A DNA stretch of 64,000 bases from Podospora comata (taxonomy: Eukaryota; Ascomycota; Sordariomycetes; Sordariales; Podosporaceae): assembly GCA_017354895.1 (NCBI GenBank), contig CP071497.1:3720001-3784000 (forward strand). Reading direction: 5' to 3'. The translations under genes and the position numbers were made by a program. Shown here one piece after another: positions 52,401 to 63,535 of the stretch; within the stretch, counting starts at the first letter, position 1; each line of letters starts with the position of its first letter. Below the pieces are notes generated by a model. The model was not told the DNA's origin. It ran no database searches and saw only the letters and a list, made by a program, of their open reading frames with translations.

Positions 52401-52546
52401 TTCTTTTTCTTATTTTCTTTTTCTTTTTTTCTTTTTCTTTTTCTTGTTCATTTTTTCTTTTTCTTTTTCTTTTTCTTTTTCTTTTTCTTTTTCTTTTTCT
52501 TTTTCTTTTTCTTTTTCTTTTTCTTTTTCTTTTTCTTTTCTTTTCC

Positions 52547-52577
<31 letters not shown>

Positions 52578-52590
52578 CCTTTTCCTTTTC
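52401..52590. repeat. (CTTTTT)n hexanucleotide repeat
   Basis: About 190 bp of pyrimidines, with a near-perfect core at ~52453-52540 decaying to CTTTT/CTTTC at the edges. Poly-Lys and poly-Phe ORFs across it are artefacts. Confidence 0.95.
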
Positions 52591-55500
52591 CATGCCATAT
52601 ATTGCCATCTATCTTGCCATTTATCGGGCGGCGAAGTCGGACTCTGTCACCTCCTCGTGGTGTCGCCTGGAAACTCGTCTCTCCGAGGAGAGCGAGGCCA
52701 ACGCAGAGACGCATGCGACTTTTGTAGGTAGCTACGAGAACAATACAAGACTTTTGGTCATGACTTTCAATGCCTTTTTGTGTGTGCCTTCCAGACTCTG
52801 CCTTGTGATTAAACAACTCTTGTAGCGCTCCTCTTGCGATGCATCCAAAAGAGATGGGGCAAATACCTCGACACCCATCCCATGATGTCGATCATGGTTT
52901 TGGCGTCTGGAGAGGTTAGACTTGAGATCACTGGGGGGTTTCTGTTGATCCTGACTTGTCTGCATCACGAGAGACCATCAGGATGGAGGTATAGCTCAAC
53001 CTGTGCGAAACATTCTCTCCCTGTCTCAAGGTACCCACCACCACATCGGGGCTTCAGTTTCCAGAACCCATCATACCCTGTGAATCAAAGACATCCCCGT
53101 TCCGTTGTTCAACAACAGGTCTTGTCGGAGCTCAGACTTCTCACCACCTTCCACCCCAACCCACCTGGGACCCAGGTTGTCGGGAGTGATAGCCCCGGGT
53201 GGAAGGGGGGGAGGGGGGGGGGGCTATGAAAAGGGGGAGGTGGTGCTGTAATGATAGATGGGGAAAGGGGGTGCTCTGGTACAAGAGACTGGTAGAGCGA
53301 TGGAGAAAAGCATCATATTTCTGTTGTTGGGATCTCATGTCTACCCATAAGACTTGGCATTTTTCTTTGATGAGTTGCTGAGTATGGCTGCCGTTGAGTC
53401 AAGTCTTTTGATGAACGATAAGGGAGAAAGAGGCCGTGTGGTGCTACCGGTAGACCAGAGAGAAACCTCGGGACTAACCACCTAAGGTTATAACCTCACG
53501 CCCCAGCGAACAATTTTATCAAAACTCTGTTGCCCCGGCTGGTGTAAGTTAGCACAGCGGTCAACCGCGTTCGATCCTGAAAAAAAAAATGATAAAATGA
53601 TATAAAGTTTTCTCCTGGGGGCACACAATTTCTTCCAAAGCAGGCGCGCAGCCACAGACAGGACCCGAGGTTTTGTTTCTGTCACATCTCTCCTCGTCCC
53701 ACAACACCCTCTTCTCATGATGCCTCCAAACATGTTCTCCAGCCCAAACATATCAACTCTCACCAGCCACACACAGACCACCACACCCCCGCTACAAGAA
53801 TAAGCCCTTCCCACACGCCTGCCCGCCCGACAGGGATACATCCCGGACTTTTCGGGCTCGCTCCACAGTCCGACAAAAGGGACCCGAGCCCCGAGCCGCA
53901 CCTTTCGCGCCCCGGAAAGCCAAAGGAACCCGCAAGAAACATCCACTTCTTCGCCCAGCAGATGGATGTCAAAAAGGGTTGGCGGGCGCTAAACAAACCG
54001 GCAGACTCGGAGATGACCTCCTTCCCTCAGTCATGAGGCTCATAAGAGGTACTAGCTGGAATGCCAGCTCATCATGGCGATTCATAAAAGCGAGGGGAGT
54101 TTACAAATCATTATTAAAAAGCCACAAGACCTGAGACCTCTCTCCCGGAGTTAACAGGAAAAATACCGATGGTGTGGAAGGACAAGGCGGCGGTCTTCGG
54201 TAGTGTTCAACAAGACAGAAGGCCTCGGCAGGGTGGTAGGGTTCCGTCAACCATCGGGCAGCTACACCCTACAGGGCGATCGGAAGAGCCGCTCTTGTTG
54301 AGGAGAAAAAAAAAAAAAAAAAAACCATGTCAAGGTGGTTCCCGGCGACAAGGGTATTACAATGTTCGCTTTATGCCGAATCACCTGTTCTTCGGCTGCT
54401 TCCTGGATTGAGCTTGACCGCCGGAATGCATAAAAGAAAAGAAAAATATTTTTCTTTTCTCGAAGAATTACAGAACATGGTTCGACAGGCGATATCCACA
54501 GGGCCGGATCAGGCCCGCAGGTGGAAACAGAGTCCATGTCGGGTTGGTGTGAAGCAGTCAGAGGGGATTACAAATGGGAGAATTGATATGTCCGAAGCCC
54601 GATCAGATAAAAATGAGGCTTGACGATAGCAAGGCTTCCTATAGGTCAGTTTTGTTATACGCGTAAAGTGCTAGAGGTAGACCGCGGGTTCGAGACAATG
54701 TCGCGTGCTCTGTTCTGTAGCGAACATTTTCCCAGGTGGCTGGAAAAGAAAGAGACCCCCTCCTCGAATTCGGGTCCAAGGTGGAGATGGCGTCCGAAGC
54801 TATTAAGAAGCGAGTTCTCTGAGATTCATGCCATGCAGCAAAAAGGGCATTGGCTACCTCACAATTTTGCTTCATCTCAAAGGGAGATTGAGAGAATCCC
54901 AATCTCAAAACCCAAGAGTTGGTGCCGGTTGCCGAAATCCGCGGGTGGAATAAATGGTTGCGACGAGCGGTTGCGCGAGAGTTTCACTGATCCACGGCCG
55001 GGCTTGCAAATCGATGAATCGAACGAGCAAACCAACAGGATCGGCGCTATAAAACCGTGACAGAGCCATCCTATCCACCGGCAGGCCCAGCCCCACCATT
55101 TGAACCTTTTCATTTGGAGGAAGAAAGAGGCGCGCAGAGGCACAGCTGATAGCGTTGGCTCGAAGCGCGGAAAGCTCTCCTACCTATCAGCCTTTCGGAA
55201 GATGTTGGACGGCAGAAGACATGATGCCGAGATGCCGAGTGCAAGCGGCACAAAGCAAAAGAATGCGCAACGGTTTCTCTGGCGAAACCCCACAGGCGGG
55301 AAGCAAGCCACATGTCACTGGTGGGCTCAAGCCTCTCCTTTGACGCACGTCCGCGGTTAGGAAGTGGTATCGCTGACCAATTGTGCCTCTTTTATCCCAT
55401 GTTCCAAGACACGACACGGTCAAATCCTGTCAGGAAGTGCATGTGTCTTCTTTACCTTACTCTTCGAACAAGTCGTTTTCCCTCGTGGGCTTCTGGAGGT

Positions 55501-56628
55501 TTGTGTTCCTTCTAGAAAGTGATGACGGCATCCCTTACACCACAGCAAGCATAATACTGTGTGTGCGACTAGCGCGATGTTCACCGCTGCAGGGGCACTC
55601 TTGCTGTCATCGATATGCAGCAAGCGAAAGAAACCCACTGCGGCATTCAAACTGACCCTGTCGCCCGGGCGTGATGACCGGGTGGCTCCCGGCGAAAATC
55701 ACACGGGACGTTGTGTGTGTACTTCGGTCCGCTCAATTACTTTGTCTGTGGTATCTCTTCAAGACTCGAGCCGTTGCTTGTATTATTATAGAGAAGAAAT
55801 AAGCAGACAGGAGAGAGAGAAAGAGAAAGAGAAAGAGGAATGAGGAGAGTCGGTCTTGTCAAGTCTTGGCCTCTCCAGCCAAGTGCTTGGGAATACCATT
55901 TTTAGTGCCTCGTTTGCTGGTGTGTTTGCTCGCGTGTCCCGTAACCTTAGTACCTTTGGTGTGTGTGTGGGTGTGTGTGGGTGTGTACTTTGTACCGCCT
56001 AGCTTTGCTTCGCATGCATTCCCAAGTGAACCCGCCCGTCCTTCTCTTAAACAAGGGCCACCGCCGTCATACTTTACCAAGGGAGGCCCCCCCCCTAGTC
56101 ACAATCCGTCACACACTTAACCTCACTTGCTTCCCGTCCCATTCTTCCCCATTTTGCGATCTCGAGGTGTTGATCCTTTTCCCAAGTAACACACACACTC
56201 AACGACAACCGACCGCAGGAAAGACGTGTGTTGGTGTGGCATTCGAGCTGCTCTTCCCTCGTGGCTTTTTTAGGGGCCCTTTTTCTCTTTTTCCTAAACG
56301 GCCTTTTTTGGGGGTTGCTCGACAAGACGGAAAAACCGACGAAACGAACAGGACGGACGACCAAATCCAGTAATTCCTAGAAATTAATAATCAGCATCAA
56401 CAAAGAATAAAACGGTCACAACCTATTCGACAACGACGTCAACCACGAGCACCTCACCCAAACTACCGGTTCAGGCCAATAGTGTAAAAAGAGTTAAAGA
56501 AAGCAAGCACGAAGAGAAATGCAGATGCAGCGACGATAGCCGAACCAACTCCAACAAATCACCTCTTCCCCTTTCCTCCTTCTTCTTCATCCTAGGAAAG
56601 GGCCGGCTTGCCTCCCCGCCGGGTGGTG

Positions 56629-56672
56629 CGTGTGTTGTGCGTGTGTGTGTGTGTGTGTGTATGTGTGGGTGT
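56629..56672. repeat. (GT)n microsatellite in AUR1 leader
   Basis: GT run with a few interruptions, 120 bp before the AUR1 ATG. Confidence 0.88.
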
Positions 56673-56677
56673 GTCTC

Positions 56678-56740
56678 ACCTCAACCTCGACCTCAACCTC
56701 AACCTCACCTCAACCTCAACCTCAACCTCAACCTACCTAC
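56678..56740. repeat. (CTCAAC)n repeat in AUR1 leader
   Basis: About nine hexamer copies with small breaks, ending ~50 bp before the AUR1 ATG. Differs from the fungal telomere hexamer CCCTAA. Confidence 0.88.
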
Positions 56741-56789
56741 CTAGCGACGAACCTATTTTAAACGATTCCGGCACATCACCATCGCAACC

Positions 56790-58352
56790 ATGCCAGACTT
56801 CTCCCCCGTCCTCCCATCAACAACCTCGGCACCCCCCTCCCCGCCACATTCCCTCTCCGCCAAAACCATCACCACCTCCCCAAACCCCCTATTACCGCTC
56901 TACAACCTCGCCGCCAACATCCCCATCCCCGCCAAATTCAAAAAGGCCAAACCCTCTCTTCGGTTACAGCGGGTAAAATCCAAAGACGAAGCCGCCTCTC
57001 ACGATGTAACCAAACTGCAAACATCCTTCGCCATCCTTCCCTCTCTCAAACAGCTCCAAACCCGCAAATGGACCCTCTGGGACCTCCAGCACGTGGTGAC
57101 GTTTGGGTGTTTGGCCTTTTGTCTGCTCATCACACCATCAGCCCCGTTTCTCAAGAGCGCCGCGATGGGGTTGCTAGCAGTTCTGCTGGCCATGCCAGCG
57201 ACGAGACAGTTTTTCCTGCCGTCGTTGCCGATTTGGGTGTATTTGTTTTATTTCTTTGCCAGCAGGTATGTTAGCGACCGTCATCCAAGAGAATCTTTTC
57301 CTTTTTTTTTTCCTTTTTTTTTTTCCGTTGTCTGATGCTGATGATGGTGATAATGAAAAAGGTTCATCGCCCCTGAATACCGCCCCCACATCTGGGTCAA
57401 AGTCCTTCCCGCGCTAGAAAACGTCCTCTACGGCGCCAACCTGAGCAACATCCTCTCGGCACACACCTACACCATCTTGGACATCATCGCCTGGATCCCC
57501 TACGGCCTCGGCCACTTTGCGCTCCCGTTGGTGACAACGGTGATGCTGTTTTTGTTTGCCGCCCCTGGGACAACGCCCGTCTGGGCGAGGGCGTTTGGGT
57601 ACATGAGCATCCTCGGCGTGACGATCCAGATCCTCTTTCCTTGCACGCCTCCCTGGTACGAGGGTCTGCACGGCCTCGAGCCGGCGCACTACGGCATGGA
57701 GGGCAGCCCGGCTGGGTTGAAGAGGATCGATGAGCTGTTTGGCGTGGACATGTACACGACGAGCTTCACGACCGCCCCGGTGCCGTTTGGCGCGTTTCCT
57801 TCCCTGCACGGAGGCGATGCCGTGCTGGAGATGCTGTTTTTGCAGTACTGCTTCCCGAGGTTCAGGGCTTTTTTCGTGGGGTATGTGGTTTGGATTGCGT
57901 GGAGCACCATGTATCTGAACCACCACTACGCGATCGACCTTGTCGGAGGAGGGGTGATTGCCGCGGTCACGTATTACATTGCGAGAACGAAGTGGCTTCC
58001 GCGCCCGCAGCTGGACAAGACGACGAGGTGGGAGTATGAGTATGTCGAGTTTGGCGACAGGCCGAGGGTGGCGCTCGACGAGGAGTATGGTGGGATGGGG
58101 TTGGGACTGCTTCAGCGACGGGGGAGCGACGAATGGACTCTTGGGAGCTCGTCGAGCTTTGACTCGATGAGCAGGGGGGACACCCTCTGCGGGAGCAGCA
58201 GCTCTTCGCCGAATATCCTCAGCCCGACGACGCCGAATGATGACCACCATGGGGGGGACCTGTGGAGCAAAGTCCGGACGACGAGCCCGAGGGCGGTGGG
58301 GTTGACTGGGGTTGTGGCTGAGGAGGAGCAGAGGGAGGTGTATGTGAGGTGA
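56790..58352 (+). CDS. AUR1: inositol phosphorylceramide synthase Aur1
   Basis: Golgi membrane enzyme that moves phosphoinositol from PI to ceramide; essential in fungi and the target of aureobasidin A. Exons 56790-57265 and 57362-58352 give 488 residues. The N-terminal ~75 residues are Ser/Pro-rich and basic. Membrane segments follow: HVVTFGCLAFCLLITPSAPF, MGLLAVLLAMPATRQFFLP, IWVYLFYFFAS, LPLVTTVMLFLFAAPG, YMSILGVTIQILFP, FFVGYVVWIAWSTMYL and LVGGGVIAAVTYYIA. The PAP2-type catalytic triad is visible as His308 (FPSLHGGDA), His347 and Asp351 (LNHHYAIDLVGG). Their 39- and 4-residue spacing equals yeast His255/His294/Asp298. The 96-nt intron ends in a plain AAAG acceptor. The C-terminal ~120 residues are a Ser/Asp-rich cytosolic tail. 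Confidence 0.96.
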
Positions 58353-59737
58353 TCTCTTGAGAACCTGATCGACACATCCATCCTTTTCTCGCCATTTCTT
58401 CGACTCGGTTCCGGTTGCTTTTTTTTCGATCGCCTATTTTTTATACAACACGCTACTACTGCTACTATCGTTATTATTTATCTGTCGGGGCCAATTCATC
58501 AGCATTTTATTGGTTTGGGGTTGGGGGCAAACAAATGGCATTGGCAGGGCATTTCGCAAGCAGTGTGCGTGTGTGTGGTTATTTGGTATATACCCCATAT
58601 CGTTCGCTCGCTTCATTTATATATATATGTGTGTGTGTACTGGAAAGGGGGGAAGTCAGTCTGGATAGACAGTCGTTTCTGTTTATTGGAGAAAGAACAA
58701 ATCAGACTTTTGGATGGACAGAAGAGCGAGGGAGGGGGGAGGAGGGGGGAGGAGGATATATCCCATATAATGAGAGGTTGTCCAAGAGAAAAGGAGGGTG
58801 GGGGCAATATATGCCATCTTTTGGTCTTTTTAATGATAATGCCTTTTTTTTTAAATTCTTTTTTTTTTAAATTGGTAGGGGGAAGGGAAAGGGTGCGGTG
58901 CATATAATGGATCAAGAGGGAGAGGGGGGGCTGGTTGCATACCTAGTTGGGGAAGGGAGGGATAAGAGATGGGTGATGATACCTGCGATTTGGATTTTGT
59001 CTTGAGAGCGAAGGGGATACTGGGAGGAAGGAAGGGTTTGCGATAGAAGGAGAAGGAGGAGGAGGAGGTGATGATGATGATGGTGGTGGTGGTTTTGTAT
59101 CATATAACGAATATCTCAAAGGAATTTAAATCAAGTCAAACAATTGATTAGAGGAGGGATGGGTGTGTGATGTTGGAAGAGAGGCTCTTTCCCCTCCACC
59201 ACTGGGACGCCTTCGGAGGGTTTAACCACTCTGGCCGGCCGGGTTCGGGTAGGTAGGCGGCGGCGTGGAAAAAGGGGGTTTCGGTTTCAGCCTCACAGCC
59301 TTGTGTCGTTCGGGGTTTTTTTTTTTCTTTTTTTTTTTTTCCTCTTTCTCCCAAGATTGTCACGAGTTGGGTGGGTGTGTCAGATTCGCTTAATCGGCCG
59401 GTCCCAGAACGCCACCACTCCAAGGAGTCAGATTCCCCGATCTGTACTTCTTTCCATCATGGGACACGGCGAGGGGAAAGGGGGGTTTATAAAAGCATGG
59501 GAGGTAGGGGTTCGAAGCGGGAACGGAGAATATCTTGTGTGTTAGGTAGACAGACAGACGGGTAGATGCTGTGAGACCGGAGGTAGGTAGGTAGAAAGAT
59601 GCAACCCTTCGGAGAATGCAACATCAAAGATAGTAAAAACCAAAATCTCAGAAAAAGGGTGATGCCGAACCGAAAACGGGAGATTCTTCTTATGATATAT
59701 ACATGGCAGTCAAAGAGAGAGAGAGAGAGAGAGAAAT

Positions 59738-59790
<53 letters not shown>

Positions 59791-60442
59791 TGTTTTCAGC
59801 TCGTGGGGTCAAAGTCACGATGAATAAGGTAAATCGGCCAGAATATCTGGCCTAGTTCGGATTTTGTTGTCAAAAGCGGATGGTGTGTGTGTGGGTGGTG
59901 GCGCCGGGCTGAGGGAAACGGCCGCCAATGCCGTCAACCATCTCTTTAGATAGCTTGGATAAATCGCAGGGAAAAAAAAAGACAAGTACATTAATCTACA
60001 ATTCACATTGTCTGCATTCCCGTATCTGTCTAAAACCGACTGACTGACTATCTGGGCTCTGTGCCCATCCCCGAGTCTTACATACAACTGACTGACATGT
60101 ACCTCTCCCAATCAACCCACAAATTTACACCCATCTCACATTACATGCAATGTAAAGAAACAAGAAAGAAAAAAAAGTATGCATATCAAAAAAAGACAAT
60201 AAACAAACATCCATCCATCCAGACCCATGTATGGAAAAGCACGAAAAAAGGTATCTCAACGCCCCACCCACCAACCCGCCGAACCCTTTATGCCCTGACG
60301 AAAAGAAATACTTTTGATGCCTGATGCGAAAAAGAAAACCGAAACCCGAAATTAGCGCGCTCTTGTGTGGTTCACTCGCGATGTAAAGACCCGAGACCAG
60401 ATACTGGGCAACTTCCCAGCTGTGTAAGACACATGTCAGCCA
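58353..60442. other. intergenic, convergent 3' ends AUR1/RPA34
   Basis: 2.1 kb with AT/GT runs (58616-58640), poly-T blocks (58843-58869, 59315-59340) and a (GA)n tract (59713-59787). No gene recognised. Confidence 0.55.
59713..59787. repeat. (GA)n microsatellite
   Basis: Two GA blocks split by AATAGAGAAA. Confidence 0.93.
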
Positions 60443-60994
60443 TTAGAACCGCACCTTCGACTTGCTCTTGAGTTTATTCTTCTTCCTATCAGCCTTCTTC
60501 TCCTTCTTGTGCTTCTTCTTGAGCGGAGAATCATCACGATTCTTGTCCTTGGCAAAGAGAACCTTGGCCGTGCTATCCTTCACGCCAGAGTCATATTTCT
60601 TGAGAATGCTCTTCATTGGCGACGAAAGAACTTGCGAGGCAGCACCAACAGACGGTTTTCGCGTGGACATGCTCTTCGAGGGCGATGAAGGGATAGTCGA
60701 AAGAGGGATACTCGAGGAGGCTTCGTCCGAGGGCTCCTGCTTGATCATGTTTTTCAAAGGTGAGGGGGGTGGGGGTATAGACATGCTGCGGGCGCGGCCC
60801 GGGTAAGGGGTCGACTTGCCGGGAACATGCACCCGGGTGAGCGACGTGGAATTGCTAGCAGGACTGCTGCTCAGAACCGTGTATGTGGGCAATGTGAACG
60901 CGGAGGGCGGCAAAGAAGCCTCGCGCTTCTTGCGTTCCGACATGGACTGGTAATCGTCGGACTTGACCACGGCTCGCGGAGGTGAAGAGCCCAC
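60443..60994 (-). other. in-frame ORF directly after the RPA34 stop codon
   Basis: 183 open codons follow the TAG at 60997-60995 in the same frame, with no frame change, ending KSKSKVRF and a stop. The composition is protein-like: DDYQSMSERKKREASLPPSA, a Ser/Pro-rich middle, SPMKSILKKYDSGVKDSTAK, and a strongly Lys-rich end such as A34-type proteins carry. It has no ATG at its head. It is probably the C-terminal part of the upstream gene, reached by splicing, readthrough, or because the TAG is an error or mutation. Confidence 0.5.
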
Positions 60995-62742
60995 CTAGGC
61001 GCTCTTTCCGGCGGGAACAGGAGGCGGAATCGGCGTCACCTTACTTGCAGTCTTCTTAGCCTTGTTGTCCTTACCAGCAGACTTTGTGACAGAGGAGGCG
61101 ACGGGGGTAGCAGCCACGTTGTGCCCGGGGATGGGGGGAGGAGCAATAGGGGTCTCCTTGATGGGCTTAACAACGGGGGCACTGACTGCTGGGGTGCTGG
61201 CACCAACACGAGACTTCCTCGCCTTCTTGCTGGGCGTGGCAGCTGTCTCCTCTCCACCGAGCTTGCGCTTCTTAGCGGCCGCCTTGCTGGTGGCAGTAGC
61301 GGGGGCGGGGGCAGCGAGGGCGGCATCGCCCATCTCGACGTCTTCGTGCTCCGACTCGTCACCCATGACGGTGAGACCGTTGTTGGTGGCGCCGAACGGT
61401 GTGTAGCGAACCTTGAGCCCCTTAGGCTGGGGTCTAGGCGGCACGGGCGGGGCAGGCACAACGGTCTCCTGGCCGATGTGAGTCTTGCGCTTGATGTGGA
61501 GGAACTGCCCGATGGGCTGGTCGGCTAGAAACCGTCAGCAAACCCTCTGCTCACCAAGAGAAAGAAAGCTTCACTCACCACTCTCATACTTCTTGCCATC
61601 CTTGCCGGGAATCAGGATCTTAACCGAGTGGCTCAGCTGCTCGAGTTCACCGCCGTAATCCACGCCCTCGTGAGTAAAGAGTGGCTGGCCAGAGATGAGC
61701 TTGTCCGTAGAGATCTTGTACTTCCTGATGACGTCGATGCCAATAGACTTGGGGGTGGTGAAGCACCAAAGCTGCTTGCCCTCGGCCTTTGCATTCGCAA
61801 GCATCTTGGCAACGCTGGCCGCATCGAGATCGGGGTCAACTTTCCGCAGATCGAATCGTTGCTGAATGAGCTCAGCAGGGCGACTAGTCACTTGTTAGCA
61901 AGGTTCCCTCATCAAGGACAGGATGATTCTCACGATGACTTGACGGCTGCGGCGTTTTGGGCCTCCGGCTCAGGCTCCGACTCGGACTCAGATTCAGACT
62001 CGCCGACGGTCTCCTTGCTCTTCGCTTTGCTTTTCGCCTTGTCCTTCGAAGCAGCTGGAGACTTGGCTGTCGACGACTTGGCAACTGGAGCAGATTTGGC
62101 TTTGGGAACAGGCTTCTCAGCTTCGCTCTCGCTCTCACTCTCACTCTCCGACTCGCTCTCCGACCCGCTCTCCGACTCGCTCTCCGACTCGGCCTCTTTG
62201 GCTTTCTCATTGACCTTGGCACCGTTGACCTTGGCGCCGGCGGCAGGAGCATCCTCATCACTCGACTCCTCCGACTCACTGGACTCGGACTCGGACTCGG
62301 AATCGGAAGCAGCAGGAGCGGCCGCCTTCTTAGTGCTCTTGGCCGGAGCGTCCTTCATCTCGACATCGCCATCGTCGCTGTCGCTCTCGCTCTCGCTTTC
62401 GGAGTCGCTCTCACTGGAGCTCGAATCTGAGGCTTCGACATCCTTCTTGGTCTTGGTCTCGGTCTCGGAAGCAGGCTTCGTGCCGTTGGTGGTAGGCTTA
62501 GCAGCCTCCTTCTCTTTCTTCTTCAAGTTCAGCTTATCGGCCCAGTCGTCATTGTTGTCGTCGGCCTCGTCGTCGGTAGAAGTGGAGGTGCTGTCGGTGT
62601 CACTGTCGCTCTGACTCTCACTCTCGGACTCTTCCTTCTTTACAGGCTTGGGCAGCGCCTTCTGGCTCAAGGCATTACGGAGGCCAGCAGCTTTGGCGAT
62701 ATGCTGGGACAAGGTAGCAGAGGGCGCTTTGGGCCCCGCCAT
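60995..62742 (-). CDS. RPA34: RNA polymerase I subunit A34-like protein (RPA34)
   Basis: Probable homologue of the A34.5/PAF49 subunit of RNA polymerase I (nucleolus, rRNA transcription). Exons 62742-61934, 61883-61579 and 61524-60995 give 547 residues up to the first stop. Residues 1-270 are disordered and dominated by Ser/Glu/Asp repeats (SESES-type), as in nucleolar proteins. The conserved part spans all joins: SSRPAELIQQRFDLRKVDP, GKQLWCFTTPKSIGIDVI, LFTHEGVDYGGELEQLSHSVKILIPGKDGKKYES, then PIGQFLHIKRKTHIGQETVVP, and PQPKGLKVRYTPFGATNNG, the typical A34 ending. Ala/Lys/Pro-rich sequence follows. The assignment rests on the dimerisation-like beta segment and the LKxRxxPFG motif. Could alternatively be another Ser-rich nucleolar protein, but this is less likely. 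Confidence 0.75.
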
Positions 62743-63535
62743 TGCGAATGTTTTGTGAGTTCAGTAAAGTAGAGGGTGGGTAGTAGAAGTTAGCGGTGGC
62801 TGGAGGTGAGCAAGAGATTGTGCGATTCAAAGGGAGGTTGTTGGTGGTTGATTTGTTGATTTTTTATTTTTTTTGGAAGCTGTCGAGTCGAGTCGCTCCA
62901 AAAATTCACGATGCGCTTCAGGAAAAGCGAAAAGTTGCTAATCCCTGCAAAAAAAAGCGCGACGGGCTGTGGAGAGGTGGGGGCAGTTGATTGAGCGTGC
63001 TGATTGGCTAACCTTTCACTGCCGCCCTGGGAGAGCCTCTGTGAATAATCGTGGTGAAAGATTTTGTGAGAGGAAGATGAGACACTTGGAATTGAAAAGG
63101 CGCAGAGTTATTTATTTATTTATTTATCCATTTTCATAAAATGAAAAAATTAAATAAAAAAATACAATAAAAAAATAAAAAAAATCCCAAAAAAACCTCC
63201 AAAAAGTTTTTTTATAAAAAAAAAAAATCAAACAAAATCCCCAAAAAAATCAAAGCCCTTATTAAGATTCCAGGCGCCACCGCGGAAGGAACGCCCTGAA
63301 AGCCTACAGAAAGCAGGTGGGGCGCTCAAGTCACTCTGTCTCGAAGCTTGAGAAGCCATTCCATTTCTTCAACGAAGTGAGCGAGTCCAGATCTTAGTGT
63401 CAAACTTATGCAAGAGACTTCATAGTAGAGAAACTGGACCCCAGTTTCTCAGGATCACTGGAGCATCCCAGTCAGCGTTATGGACCAAAATCATTGTGGT
63501 CGTTGAACTCTTTTACCCAACCACCTACAGTGACA
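62743..63535. other. divergent spacer RPA34/GRC3
   Basis: 793 bp. 63108-63250 is extremely A/T-rich (TTTA repeats and A-runs) and stands out from the otherwise balanced sequence. No gene. Confidence 0.5.

Larger units (their letters stand above)
51273..56789. other. 5.5 kb gene-free spacer upstream of AUR1
   Basis: From the beta-glucosidase stop to the AUR1 ATG. It contains a 12-bp tandem repeat (52005-52045), two 26-bp near-copies at 52196 and 52260, a long CTTTTT repeat (52401-52590), a G-run near 53208-53221, A-runs, and GT and CTCAAC repeats in the AUR1 leader. No ORF has family features; no transposon remains were recognised. Confidence 0.55.

Noticed and set aside
52383-52825. Poly-Phe and poly-Lys ORFs
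   Set aside because: Translations of the CTTTTT hexanucleotide repeat.
53550-53590. GCGTTCGATCC resembling a tRNA B box
   Set aside because: Flanks do not fold into a T arm or cloverleaf.
54670-54710. GGGTTCGAGAC resembling a tRNA B box
   Set aside because: No complementary T stem, no A box or acceptor stem around it.
56678-56740. Telomere-like repeat
   Set aside because: The unit is CTCAAC, not CCCTAA, and it lies in a gene leader.
61628-62614. 328-codon plus-strand ORF rich in Ser/Leu
   Set aside because: Antisense of the Ser/Glu repeats in RPA34; repetitive codons keep it open.
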